This document shows, one piece after another, positions 33,109 to 41,584 of a stretch of DNA of 64,000 nucleotides. The notes under the pieces were generated by a model. The model ran no database searches and was not told the DNA's origin. It saw only the letters and a program-made list of their open reading frames with translations. This DNA is from Ornithinimicrobium ciconiae (lineage in GTDB: Bacteria > Actinomycetota > Actinomycetes > Actinomycetales > Dermatophilaceae). The stretch lies in contig NZ_CP041616.1 of NCBI RefSeq assembly GCF_007197575.1, positions 4,028,908-4,092,907 on the forward strand, read 5' to 3'. The translations under genes and the position numbers were made by a program. Each line of letters opens with the position of its first letter. Position 1 is the stretch's first letter.

Positions 33109-34502
33109 CGCAGGTCTTCCGGCTGCCCGACCTGGGCGAGGGGCTCACGGAAGCCACCGTGCTGGAGTGGCACGTCGCCGAGGGTGACACGGTCACCATC
33201 GACCAGGAGGTCGTCACCGTCGAGACCGCCAAGGCCGCCGTCGAGGTCCCCTGTCCGTATGCCGGGGTGGTCACCACCCTGCACACCACCCCGGGGCAGG
33301 AGCTCGCCGTGGGCGCCCCGCTGATCACGGTCGCGGCGCTCGCTGACGCTGAGGCGTATCGCACCGAGGAGCGGGCCGGCAGCACCCCGCCCGAGCGGCA
33401 GTCAGCCGAGCCCGGCAGCTCCAGCTCGCCGGAGCGGCCCCTTGTCGGTTATGGCGCATCCGAGGCGCCCCGTCGCGCCCGTCGACGCCGCGCTGCTGCG
33501 GGTGACGTCGCCGTTGCTTCCTCTCCTGTGCCAGAGCCGGTGAGCCAGTCGGCGATCAAGGTGGTCTCACCTCCCGCGCCGGAGCCGGTGAGCCAGTCGG
33601 CGATCAAGGTGATCTCACCGCTCGTGCGCAAACTCGTCACGGAAGCTCGGATCGACTTGGCCAGCATCACCGCCACCGGAGACGGCGGTGTCATCCGCCG
33701 GGCTGACGTCGAGGCCGCGATCTCCTCCCGCGCGAGCGGGTCTGTGCCCGACAGCGCGGCTCCGACCGACACGGGCTGGATCACCTACGGCGCGCTCCCC
33801 GCCACCGTGGCCCCCGCCGACGAGCGCATCCCGCTCACCGGCATCCGCAAGGCCATCGCGGAGAAGCTGTCGACCTCGCGCCGCGAGATCCCGGACGCGA
33901 CCACGTGGGTCGACGTCGACGCCACCGAGCTGCTGGCGACCAAGGACGCCCTGAAGGCGGCACGGCAGGACGACGCGATCGGCATACTCGCGCTGCTGGC
34001 CCGGATCACCGTGGCCGGTCTGCGAGCCTTCCCCGAGCTCAACTCCTCAGTCGAGGGCGACGAGATCGTCAAGCACGGGTCGATCAACCTGGGCTTCGCC
34101 GCACAGTCCCCCCGCGGGCTGGTGGTGCCAGTGGTCCACGGGGCCCACGCGATGACTACTGCGCAGCTCGCGGGCGCGCTGCGCACGCTGACCGAGGCCG
34201 CGCGGGAGGGCACCATCACGCCCGCGCAGCTGACGGGTGGGACGTTCACCCTCAACAACTACGGCGTCTTCGGCGTGGACGGCTCGACACCGATCATCAA
34301 CCACCCCGAGGCCGCGATGCTCGGCATCGGCCGGATCATCGACAAGCCGTGGGCGCATGAGGCGCAGGTGGCGCTGCGCAAGGTCACCCAGCTGTCGTTC
34401 ACCTTCGACCACCGGGTGTGCGACGGCGGCACTGCGGGCGGGTTCCTGCGCTATGTCGCCGACTGCGTCGAGCAACCCGCGGTGCTACTCGCCGGGCTCT
34501 GA
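33105..34502 (+). CDS. bkdC: Dihydrolipoamide acyltransferase, E2 component
   Basis: A 465-residue E2 that carries acyl groups on lipoate. One lipoyl domain has the modified Lys43 in VETAKAAVEVP. A flexible linker follows, then a peripheral subunit-binding domain (ISPLVRKLVTEARIDLASIT). The C-terminal catalytic domain shows SFTFDHRVCDGGTAGGFL with the active His and Asp. The linker contains a 16-residue unit twice (PEPVSQSAIKVVSP). GTG at 33105 overlaps the bkdB stop. No E3 (lipoamide dehydrogenase) gene is in the window, so it must be supplied from elsewhere. Confidence 0.94.
   Translation: MTQVFRLPDLGEGLTEATVLEWHVAEGDTVTIDQEVVTVETAKAAVEVPCPYAGVVTTLHTTPGQELAVGAPLITVAALADAEAYRTEERAGSTPPERQSAEPGSSSSPERPLVGYGASEAPRRARRRRAAAGDVAVASSPVPEPVSQSAIKVVSPPAPEPVSQSAIKVISPLVRKLVTEARIDLASITATGDGGVIRRADVEAAISSRASGSVPDSAAPTDTGWITYGALPATVAPADERIPLTGIRKAIAEKLSTSRREIPDATTWVDVDATELLATKDALKAARQDDAIGILALLARITVAGLRAFPELNSSVEGDEIVKHGSINLGFAAQSPRGLVVPVVHGAHAMTTAQLAGALRTLTEAAREGTITPAQLTGGTFTLNNYGVFGVDGSTPIINHPEAAMLGIGRIIDKPWAHEAQVALRKVTQLSFTFDHRVCDGGTAGGFLRYVADCVEQPAVLLAGL
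33534..33619. repeat. Duplicated 38-bp segment in the E2 linker
   Basis: Positions 33534-33571 and 33582-33619 differ at one base; the spacing is 48 bp, i.e. 16 codons. The copies lie between the lipoyl and subunit-binding domains and lengthen the linker without breaking the frame. Confidence 0.85.
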
Positions 34503-34551
34503 GGTCTGGCGTCCCTCCGCTGCCTCCGCCCGCGGAGCGTCCGTCTTCGAG

Positions 34552-34603
34552 CCGGATATGTCTCTTGCAGCCGGATATTTCCGGCTGCAAGAGACATATC
34601 CGG
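34552..34603. repeat. Palindromic element A: 24-bp perfect stem, 4-base loop
   Basis: CCGGATATGTCTCTTGCAGC plus four bases pairs perfectly with 34580-34603 across the loop TATT. It lies 50 bases after bkdC and 47 bases before the end of a convergent gene, so it could end transcription from both sides, although there is no T-run. A close relative is at 38741-38792. Confidence 0.88.
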
Positions 34604-34649
34604 TTACAAGTGCCCGCGGAACGGCCCATCGGGTCCGGTGCCCAGAGTC

Positions 34650-35741
34650 TTAGCGGGACTCTGCCCACGCCGGTGCCGCAGCCGGGCGTCGCAGCGCTCG
34701 AGGCTGTGCCTGCCGACGCGCGTTCTTGATCACAGCCTCGACCCGCGGCCCTGTCAGGTCTGCCGCGGTGATGCGCCCGACTCCGAAGCCGGTCAGGCGG
34801 AGCTCGTCCTCCCGCGCTTTCTCCGCAACAAGGGCCTGCCGACCAGCGGAGACTGCATCCTGGCTCCTTCCCGCACGGGAACGCCCTCTGTCCTGGTCCG
34901 GGCCAGACGTGTTCCAGGCTGGCCTGCTGGACCCGTCGCCATACTTGACGGTGCCGTCATATTCGAGGACCACCCCCAGTTCGGGGAGGTAGAAGTCCAC
35001 CCTGAAGTAGTTCCCTGAGTCAGTGCACACCCAGTGCTGCGCCAGGAACATGATGCCCAGCTTCATCAGGAGCAGTCGCAGTCGCGTCTCCCCCGGCGAC
35101 TCCGCCAGCCCATCCGCCAGGCTCACCGCCGTGCGGGCCAGGCTGAGCCTCGGCGTGCGCTGCAACCTCTGCAACATGTCGCTGAGCTCAGGTCTGGTGA
35201 CGAGCTTCTTGACCAACGCAGCATCGACGGCCGCCACGCCCGGCATCACACCGACGGAGATCGCCTGTCCGATCACGGCCAACGCGGCCGTCACGACACG
35301 ACGTCCCTGATGGGTCACGACGACGTCCTCGACCTCGCAGGTGTGGATGGTGAAAGCGTCAAAACGCCGCGCCGTCCGTCCGGTGGGGACATGGATGAGG
35401 TGCACCCGCTCGAGGGACGCGTGCTGCGTCGGCAGGCCCCAGGCCAGCACTGCGCTCTGGTGACTCGCGGCGACCTTGTCGCCATAGCTGCGCAAGAGGG
35501 CATCGAGCCGCAGCAGGTGCCGGTGCCGTTGCAGCGCGTAGACGTCGGCGGCAGCCGGGTGATCCCTCGGCGGATTGAACTCCTTGGCGCTGACATAGAC
35601 CCCGCGCGCCACCCGCAGGATCAACCGCGAGCGCTCCATGGCGCGCACCACGGGCGGGCCGCACCCCAGCCGTCGAGCTTCCGCAACCGTGATCACGCCC
35701 CTGCCCCCACCCTCGAGATAGGCCGTGATGATGTGCTGCAT
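34650..35741 (-). CDS. AbiEi-like antitoxin domain fused to a DUF559/VSR-type endonuclease-like domain
   Basis: A 363-residue protein. The N-terminal winged helix (ITVAEARRLGCGPPVVRAME, then LILRVARGVYV) is that of AbiEi-type antitoxins. A middle region has AVLAWGLPTQHASLERVHL. The C-terminal part (about 225-340) resembles DUF559/VSR nucleases: FRVDFYLPELGVVLEYDG carries the acidic pair. Such stand-alone proteins are frequent in actinobacteria and are not proven toxins or antitoxins. No AbiEii partner lies nearby. Confidence 0.72.
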   Translation of the reverse strand: MQHIITAYLEGGGRGVITVAEARRLGCGPPVVRAMERSRLILRVARGVYVSAKEFNPPRDHPAAADVYALQRHRHLLRLDALLRSYGDKVAASHQSAVLAWGLPTQHASLERVHLIHVPTGRTARRFDAFTIHTCEVEDVVVTHQGRRVVTAALAVIGQAISVGVMPGVAAVDAALVKKLVTRPELSDMLQRLQRTPRLSLARTAVSLADGLAESPGETRLRLLLMKLGIMFLAQHWVCTDSGNYFRVDFYLPELGVVLEYDGTVKYGDGSSRPAWNTSGPDQDRGRSRAGRSQDAVSAGRQALVAEKAREDELRLTGFGVGRITAADLTGPRVEAVIKNARRQAQPRALRRPAAAPAWAESR

Positions 35742-35843
35742 CCCAAGGAGTGTGTCCGGTCTGGAGCCGGAGCGTGGTTCTCCCTGTGGATAACTCAGGG
35801 GTCGCGCTCCGCCAGACGGCCGCTCGAGAGGCGCATCACGCTT

Positions 35844-35901
35844 CTAGACCGGGCAGGTGTTTGTTGGGGTCGGGCCGGCGTGACACTCCTAGACTTGGTA
35901 G
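35844..35901 (+). promoter_or_regulatory. Tandemly duplicated leaderless promoter/start before the LuxR gene
   Basis: CTAGAC at 35844 and at 35889 are each followed, 6 bases after the -10 hexamer (TAGACC and TAGACT), by AGGTG containing a GTG codon (35857 and 35902). The period is exactly 45 bp. The upstream GTG opens only eight codons (ending in TGA at 35881-35883); the downstream one starts the LuxR gene. GGTCGGGC and GGCG further along match in both copies. Confidence 0.6.
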
Positions 35902-38637
35902 GTGCTGCTGGGTCGGGCTGGCGAGTTGGAGGCGGTCGCTCGCCTCCTTGCCTCAGCGCGCCTCGGGCAGGGTGGAGCGTTGGTCGTCGTGGGGGAGGCG
36001 GGGGTCGGCAAGACCGCGCTGCTGACCGAGGCCGCGGCGCGTCTGAAAGATCAGGCGCGGGTGCTCTGGGCCACCGGCACAGAGATCGAGCAGGACCTGC
36101 CGTTCGCCGCACTGCATGCAGTGCTGCGACCTGGTCTGCACCTGCTTGACGACCTTCCCGGCCCCCAGGCCGATGCCCTGGCTGGCGCCCTCAGCCTGCG
36201 CCACGAAGGGCCACAGGACCGGTTCGCGACGGGCGCGGCGACCCTGAGCCTGGTGAGCAGGCTGGCCGAAGAGTCACCGGTCGTCGTGGTGCTCGACGAC
36301 GCCCACTGGGCCGATGAACCCTCCACCGAGGCACTAGGCTTCGCGGCCCGGCGGGTGCACGAGGACGCGGTCGCCATGCTTTTCTGCGCGCGCAGCGGGG
36401 AGGTGCCGGAGGCATTGCGGGGCGTGCCGGTGCTGGAACTCGGAGGTTTGGATGCTGCCGCCTCCGGTGCGCTGGTGCGGCTGTCGCATCCGGGTGCGTC
36501 CGACCAGGACACACTCGACCGTCTGCACCGTGTAACCGGTGGCAACCCGCTGGCCCTGTTGGAGCTGGGTGCCCAACCGGACCTGGTGTTGGTCGACCCA
36601 GGCTCCGATGGTGAGGCAGACCTTCTCCAGCTGCTGCCGGAGCGACTGCGCACCGCATTCTCGCGCCGTCTGGGTGAGCTGACGGGCGGGGAGCGGGCGA
36701 TGGCGCTGTTGGTCGTGATCGCTGGTGGCGACCTCAGACTGATCCGCGCGGTTTCCCGACGGCTCGCGCTGAACGGCGATGACCTGGACCGCGTCCTTGC
36801 GACCGGCCTGATCCAGTTGGAGGGAAGTCACCTGGCCTTCCGGCATCCGCTGCTGCGCTCGGTGATTTATCGGTCCTCGCCGGAGGAGGAGCGGCGCGCG
36901 GCGCACCTGGCCGCGGCCGTGGAGCTCACCGCCTGGGACCAGCGCGACCTCCAGGTCTGGCACCGTGCGGCGGCGGCAGTGCAGTTGGATGAGGAGCTGG
37001 CTACCGACCTCGAGGCAGTCGGTGCGCGGGCCGCCGCACGCTCAGCGCTGACCGTGGCGTCCACCGCCTTCGAGCGTGCGGCACGGTGCAGCCCCGACAG
37101 CGGGGAGGCCGAGCGCCGGCTGGTTGCCTCGGCACAGGCGGCGTGGGACGGTGGGCGGGCTCCCCGGGCGCTGGCCCTGCTCGCGGAAACCGGCTCCGCC
37201 GGGGGTCCGGTCACGGCACAGACCGCGCAGCTGCGTGCGGAGATCGCCGTGCGCTCGGGCTCGGTCCGCGACGGTCTGAAGCAGCTCGAAGAGGCAGCCG
37301 AGATCGTCACGACTGCCGACGAGCGCGTGCAGCTGCTGGCCCAGGCGGTCCATGCGTGTCTGTACCTCGTCGATGGCACTTCGCTGCGCAGAGTTGCCGC
37401 ACGGCTGTCAGAGGATCTCGCCGAGGTGCGATCGCCGACTGCCCGCGCCGTGGGGCTGGCCGCCGCGGGTGTGGCCGGTGTGATGCTCGGCGAGGACGGC
37501 ACCCCGCAGCTGCGGGAGGCGCTGCCTCTGTTGACCACCCATGTCGACCCGCTGGCTCAGACGGCCGCACGCCCGTGGTTGATGCTGGTCCCGCTGTTCC
37601 TCCGTGAGACTGGTGAAGGAGCGGAACTGCGGGAGACCGTCGACGACCTACGGACCAGGGTCGGGGTCGGTGCACTGCCTAACGTGCTGTTCCACGTCGC
37701 CCGAGACCAGGCGACCTCCCGGTCCTGGGAACGTGCGGCGGCCAACTTTGACGAGGGAGCACGGCTGGCCCGGGAGACCGGACAGAGCACAGAACTCGCC
37801 ATGGCCCTCGCAGGGCTGGCCGGCCTCGACGCCCGGGCGGGGCGGAGCCAGCAGTGCCGGGAGCACGCGACCGAGGCGTCTGCACTCTGCCGCGCGCGGG
37901 ACATCCACTTCGGGGAGGTCTGGTGCGAGCTCGCACTGGGCGACCTGGACCTCTCCGAAGGGAACCCCCGGGAGGCCAGCGAACGGATGCTCCGGCTCGT
38001 CGACCGGCTGCGCGATCTCGACGTCGGCGATCCTGACCTCGATCCGGGTCCAGAACTCGTCGACGCTCTCCTGAGGGTGGGACAGGTCGATCAGGCCCTC
38101 GAGGCGGCCCGGCGCTTCTCGTCGGTGGCCGGTCCCATGGCACGGCCATGGACGAGGGCGCGGGTCGAGCGGGCTCTGGGGCTCGTCGCCACCGACGAGG
38201 AGTGTGAGTCGCACTTCGTGGCGGCACTGACGCAGCACGCGCTCACTCGCGACGTCTTCGAGAGCGCCCGGACCAGCCTGGCCCTCGGGATGCGACTGCG
38301 CCGGATTGGTCAGCGGGTGGACTCTCGTCCGGCCCTCCGCGACGCACTGACGACGTTCGCAGCTCTGGGAGCGCAGCTCTGGCAGGAGCACGCGAGGGCG
38401 GAACTCGAGGCCACGGGTGAGCGGGTGCCGCAGCGAGAGCCGGCCGGCGTGGGCTCGCTCACGACGCAGGAGCTCCAGATCTGCCTCCTGCTCGCGGAGG
38501 GCAGAACCACGCGCGAGGCGGCGGCTGCCCTGTTCCTCAGCCCCAAGACGATCGAGTACCACCTGCGCAAGTCGTACCTCAAGCTCGGCATCCACTCACG
38601 CGAGGAGCTGTCGGCCGCGGTGCAGGGGATCGCGTGA
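35902..38637 (+). CDS. LAL-type LuxR transcriptional regulator with AAA ATPase
   Basis: A large regulator of 911 residues. It begins LLGRAGELEAVARLLASARL, with Walker A GEAGVGKT (31-38) and Walker B VVVVLDDAHW (Asp132/Asp133). A long helical region follows, probably TPR-like (about 380-830). A LuxR-type HTH closes the protein (LTTQELQICLLLAEGRTTRE, then SPKTIEYHLRKSYLKLG). Such regulators respond to small ligands, often sugars or secondary metabolites. The GTG has no ribosome site but a TAGACT box 6 bases upstream, so it appears leaderless. Confidence 0.92.
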   Translation: MLLGRAGELEAVARLLASARLGQGGALVVVGEAGVGKTALLTEAAARLKDQARVLWATGTEIEQDLPFAALHAVLRPGLHLLDDLPGPQADALAGALSLRHEGPQDRFATGAATLSLVSRLAEESPVVVVLDDAHWADEPSTEALGFAARRVHEDAVAMLFCARSGEVPEALRGVPVLELGGLDAAASGALVRLSHPGASDQDTLDRLHRVTGGNPLALLELGAQPDLVLVDPGSDGEADLLQLLPERLRTAFSRRLGELTGGERAMALLVVIAGGDLRLIRAVSRRLALNGDDLDRVLATGLIQLEGSHLAFRHPLLRSVIYRSSPEEERRAAHLAAAVELTAWDQRDLQVWHRAAAAVQLDEELATDLEAVGARAAARSALTVASTAFERAARCSPDSGEAERRLVASAQAAWDGGRAPRALALLAETGSAGGPVTAQTAQLRAEIAVRSGSVRDGLKQLEEAAEIVTTADERVQLLAQAVHACLYLVDGTSLRRVAARLSEDLAEVRSPTARAVGLAAAGVAGVMLGEDGTPQLREALPLLTTHVDPLAQTAARPWLMLVPLFLRETGEGAELRETVDDLRTRVGVGALPNVLFHVARDQATSRSWERAAANFDEGARLARETGQSTELAMALAGLAGLDARAGRSQQCREHATEASALCRARDIHFGEVWCELALGDLDLSEGNPREASERMLRLVDRLRDLDVGDPDLDPGPELVDALLRVGQVDQALEAARRFSSVAGPMARPWTRARVERALGLVATDEECESHFVAALTQHALTRDVFESARTSLALGMRLRRIGQRVDSRPALRDALTTFAALGAQLWQEHARAELEATGERVPQREPAGVGSLTTQELQICLLLAEGRTTREAAAALFLSPKTIEYHLRKSYLKLGIHSREELSAAVQGIA

Positions 38638-38740
38638 CGGTCCACCGCACGTGGGTGACAGTCCAGCACGTGGGACCGTCTGGCCACGTGCGAGCCTGCT
38701 CTATCGCGATGCCCCACCGGCCGTCACCGCTGACTTAGAG

Positions 38741-38792
38741 CCGGATATGTCTCTTCGAGCTGGTTATAACCGGCTCGAAGAGACATAACCGG
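38741..38792. repeat. Palindromic element B, relative of element A
   Basis: CCGGATATGTCTCTTCGAGC (38741-38760) pairs with 38773-38792 with one mismatch; the 12-base centre contains the smaller palindrome GGTTATAACC. The outer word CCGGATATGTCTCTT is identical to element A at 34552. It lies about 100 bases after the LuxR-type gene. Confidence 0.85.
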
Positions 38793-38813
38793 CTGCAAGA
38801 CGTGGCGGGCGCG

Positions 38814-38933
38814 GTCTGGGGGCTGGGATCTGGGGGTCTGGGGGCTGGGGTCTGGGGGGGCGGGGATCTGGGGGTCTGGGGGTCTGGGGGCTGGGGTCTG
38901 GGGGGGCGGGGATCTGGGGGTCTGGGGGTCTGG
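38814..38933. repeat. G-rich minisatellite, left part
   Basis: Irregular repeats of CTGGGG, TCTGGGGG and GGGGCGGGGATCTGGGGG fill this stretch. Many runs of four to seven G could form quadruplexes. The same words resume at 40214, after the insertion sequence, so the element split one repeat tract. The 366-base gap between the LuxR gene and the transposase holds only element B, this tract and the left end of the insertion sequence. Confidence 0.9.
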
Positions 38934-39003
38934 GGGACTGCTGCACGGGTAGGTGACACCGAGTCTGTGGTGCTGTGAGGCGCTGCAGGGAAGGATGTGC
39001 ACC

Positions 39004-39297
39004 ATGCCCAAGCCGTATCCCCAGGAGTTCCGTGACGATGTTGTCCGGGTCGCCCGACAACGCGAGGAGGGGGTGACGATCAAGCAGGTGGCCAAGGACT
39101 TCGGGATCTCCGAGTCGTGTCTGACGAACTGGATGACCCAAGCCGACCGCGACGCCGGGATCAGGCCGGGTCCGGACCGTGAGGAGCTGGCCGAGCTGCG
39201 GGAGGCCAAACGGCGCATCCGGCTGCTGGAGCAGGAGAACGAGGTCCTGCGCCGCGCCGCGGCGTACCTGTCCCAGGCGAACATCTCCCCAAAATGA
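39004..39297 (+). CDS. IS3-family transposase OrfA (HTH protein)
   Basis: A 97-residue protein. The helix-turn-helix TIKQVAKDFGISESCLTNWM is followed by a leucine-zipper helix (ELREAKRRIRLLEQENEVLR), the normal OrfA plan. It binds the terminal repeats and joins with OrfB by frameshifting. The stop overlaps the orfB start, and a run of four A (CAAAATGATG) at the junction may be the slippage site. Confidence 0.93.
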   Translation: MPKPYPQEFRDDVVRVARQREEGVTIKQVAKDFGISESCLTNWMTQADRDAGIRPGPDREELAELREAKRRIRLLEQENEVLRRAAAYLSQANISPK

Positions 39298-40181
39298 TGT
39301 ACCCGCTCGTCCGAGAGCTGGCCGTCGACGGGATCCCCGTCACGGTGACGTGCCGGGTGCTGAAGATCGCTCGCCAGCCGTACTACCGCTGGCTGAAGGG
39401 ACCGGTCACCGACGCCGAGCTGGCGGCGGCCCACCGCGCCAACGCCCTGTTCGACGCCCACCGCGACGACCCGGAGTTCGGGCACCGGCTGCTGGCCGAC
39501 GAGGCCCGCGACGTCGGGGAGGGCATGTGCGACCGGACCGCGTGGCGGATCTGCTCGGAGAACGGCTGGTGGAGCGTCTTCGGCAAGAAGCGAGGCAAGA
39601 ACGGCAGGAAGCCGGGGCCACCCGCGCACGAGGACCTTGTCGAGCGGGACTTCACCGCGGCCGGCCCGAACCAGCTGTGGTTGACCGACATCACCGAGCA
39701 CGGCACCGGTGAGGGCAAGCTCTACCTGTGCGCGGTCAAGGACGTCTGGTCGGGCCGCATCGTCGGATACTCCATCGACGCCCGGATGAAGTCGCGCCTG
39801 GCGGTGCAGGCCCTGGACAACGCCGTGGCGACCCGTGCCGCGCACGGCATGGACGTTGCCGGCTGCATCGTCCACTCCGACCGCGGCAGCCAGTTCCGGT
39901 CGCGGAAGTACCTGGCCGCGCTGCGTCGCCACCACCTGGTCGGATCCATGGGCCAGGTCGGCACGAGCGCCGACAACGCCGCGATGGAGTCCTTCTTCGC
40001 CCTCCTGCAGAAGAACGTCCTGGACCGCCGCCGATGGGCCACCCGCCAGGACCTGCGCATCAGCATCGTGACCTGGCTCGAGCGCACCTACCACCGGCGC
40101 CGTCGCCAGGACCGACTCGGCCGGTTGACGCCCATCGAGTACGAAGCCACCATGGCCACAGCCGCCCCTCAGGCGGCCTGA
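39294..40181 (+). CDS. IS3-family transposase OrfB (DDE integrase)
   Basis: A 295-residue DDE recombinase with an N-terminal HTH_21 segment (FGHRLLADEARD) and an rve core. The catalytic residues are Asp in NQLWLTDITEH, Asp in IVHSDRGSQF and Glu in TSADNAAMESFFALLQKN, with the K(R) spacing of IS3 enzymes. The ATG overlaps the orfA stop. The ending AYHRR-like TYHRRRRQDRLG with PIEYE is typical. Confidence 0.95.
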   Translation: MMYPLVRELAVDGIPVTVTCRVLKIARQPYYRWLKGPVTDAELAAAHRANALFDAHRDDPEFGHRLLADEARDVGEGMCDRTAWRICSENGWWSVFGKKRGKNGRKPGPPAHEDLVERDFTAAGPNQLWLTDITEHGTGEGKLYLCAVKDVWSGRIVGYSIDARMKSRLAVQALDNAVATRAAHGMDVAGCIVHSDRGSQFRSRKYLAALRRHHLVGSMGQVGTSADNAAMESFFALLQKNVLDRRRWATRQDLRISIVTWLERTYHRRRRQDRLGRLTPIEYEATMATAAPQAA

Positions 40182-40213
40182 CCCAACCTGTCACCTACCC
40201 GTGCAGCAGTCCC

Positions 40214-40298
40214 GGGGGCTGGGGTCTTGGGGCTGGGGGCTGGGGTCTGGGGGCTGGGGTCTGGGGGCTGGGGTCTGGGGGCTGGGGGTCTGGGGGTC
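40214..40298. repeat. G-rich minisatellite, right part
   Basis: Repeats of GGGGGCTGGGGTCT continue from the left tract across the insertion sequence. The tract ends about 130 bases before the methyltransferase start at 40427. The remaining bases hold a ribosome site (AAGGAGG) and no recognised promoter. Confidence 0.88.
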
Positions 40299-40426
40299 TA
40301 TGACGTCGGGTGAGGGTGGCAAGCCGCCCCAGGGGGGTCTGAGCGCACAGACTAGGTGGGCCACCGGACGCGGTGCGGGGGTGTGTGGGCGGAACCTTGC
40401 GCATACACACACCAAGGAGGCTCACC

Positions 40427-41551
40427 ATGAGCACTGACACCCGCCCCACGACCAGCCCCACCACCGACACGAGCACCACGGCCAGCACCGAACCGTCCAT
40501 CGACATGGACACCCTCATGGCGTTCGTCTTCCGCGCCGTTGACGAGGCCGGGGCGACCCTCAACGCCGCCCTCGTCGTCCTCGGCGACAAGCTCGGCTAC
40601 TACAAGGACCTGGTAGCCCACGGGCCGACCACCCCCGCCGAGCTCGCCGAGCGCACCGGGACCGCCGAGCCCTATGCCCGGGAGTGGCTGAACGCCCAGG
40701 CCGCCGGGCAGTACGTGACCTATGACCCCGCGACCGTGCGCTACACACTGCCGCCGGAGCAGGCGATCGCCCTCACCGTCGAGGACAGCCCGGCGTTCCT
40801 GCCCGGTCTGTTCCAGATTGTCCTGGGCACCGTGCACGACATGGACCACATCCTCGCCGCCGCGCGCAACGGAGCGGGCTTCGGCTGGCACGAGCACGTC
40901 AGCGACGTGCACGTCGGCTGCGAGCGGTTCTTCCGGCCCAGCTACAACGCGCACCTGGTCGCCGAGTGGTTGCCCGCCCTCGACGGGGTGGTCGAGCGTC
41001 TGGAGGCCGGTGCCCTGGTCGCCGATGTGGGCTGTGGCCACGGCGCCTCCACGGTGCTGATGGCCCAGGCCTTCCCGGAGTCGACCTTCATCGGCTACGA
41101 CTACCACCCGGAATCGATTGCCACCGCCCGTCAGCGTGCGGCCGACGCGGGCGTCTCCGACCGGGTGAGCTTCGAGGTCGCCTCCGCGAACGACCTGCCC
41201 GGCTCGGGCTTCACCCTGGTCACGATGTTCGACTGCCTGCACGACATGGGCGACCCAGTCGGCGCCGCCCAGCAGGTCCGCGGCGCCCTGACCGCGGACG
41301 GCACCTGGATGGTCGTCGAGCCGATGTCCGGTGACCACGTCGAGGACAACCTCAACCCGGTGGGCCGGGCCTACTACGGCTTCTCCACCCTGCTGTGCAC
41401 GCCCGCGTCGCTGTCCCAGGACGTCGGTCTGGCACTGGGCACCCAGGCAGGGCCGGCCAAGATCCGCGACGTCGCCACCGCGGCCGGCTTCACCCGGTTC
41501 GCCTCGGTCGCGCAGACACCGTTCAACCGGGTGCTGGAGATCCGGCCCTGA
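40427..41551 (+). CDS. Class I methyltransferase with winged-helix N-terminal domain
   Basis: A 374-residue protein of the type of mycobacterial Rv2258c. After a Thr-rich head comes a winged-helix region (KLGYYKDLVAHGPTTPAELA), then a long linker and the Rossmann domain: motif I LVADVGCGHGASTVLMA, acidic IGYDYHPESI and VTMFDCLHDMGDP. It probably methylates a small or lipid substrate. AAGGAGG precedes the ATG. The hydrolase-glycosyltransferase fusion follows after 33 bases, so the pair is one operon. Confidence 0.87.
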   Translation: MSTDTRPTTSPTTDTSTTASTEPSIDMDTLMAFVFRAVDEAGATLNAALVVLGDKLGYYKDLVAHGPTTPAELAERTGTAEPYAREWLNAQAAGQYVTYDPATVRYTLPPEQAIALTVEDSPAFLPGLFQIVLGTVHDMDHILAAARNGAGFGWHEHVSDVHVGCERFFRPSYNAHLVAEWLPALDGVVERLEAGALVADVGCGHGASTVLMAQAFPESTFIGYDYHPESIATARQRAADAGVSDRVSFEVASANDLPGSGFTLVTMFDCLHDMGDPVGAAQQVRGALTADGTWMVVEPMSGDHVEDNLNPVGRAYYGFSTLLCTPASLSQDVGLALGTQAGPAKIRDVATAAGFTRFASVAQTPFNRVLEIRP

Positions 41552-41584
41552 GGGCTGGGCACGGGCCGGGATCCGGAGGACACT

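Larger units (their letters stand above)
38934..40213 (+). mobile_element. IS3-family insertion sequence, complete
   Basis: About 1.28 kb with terminal inverted repeats GGGACTGCTGCACGGGTAGG plus five bases (38934-38958) and its exact complement (40189-40213). Inside are orfA and orfB of an IS3-type transposase, both intact. The target was a G-rich tract, so the outermost G bases of the repeat and any short target duplication cannot be told apart. It looks recently inserted and potentially active. Confidence 0.92.
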
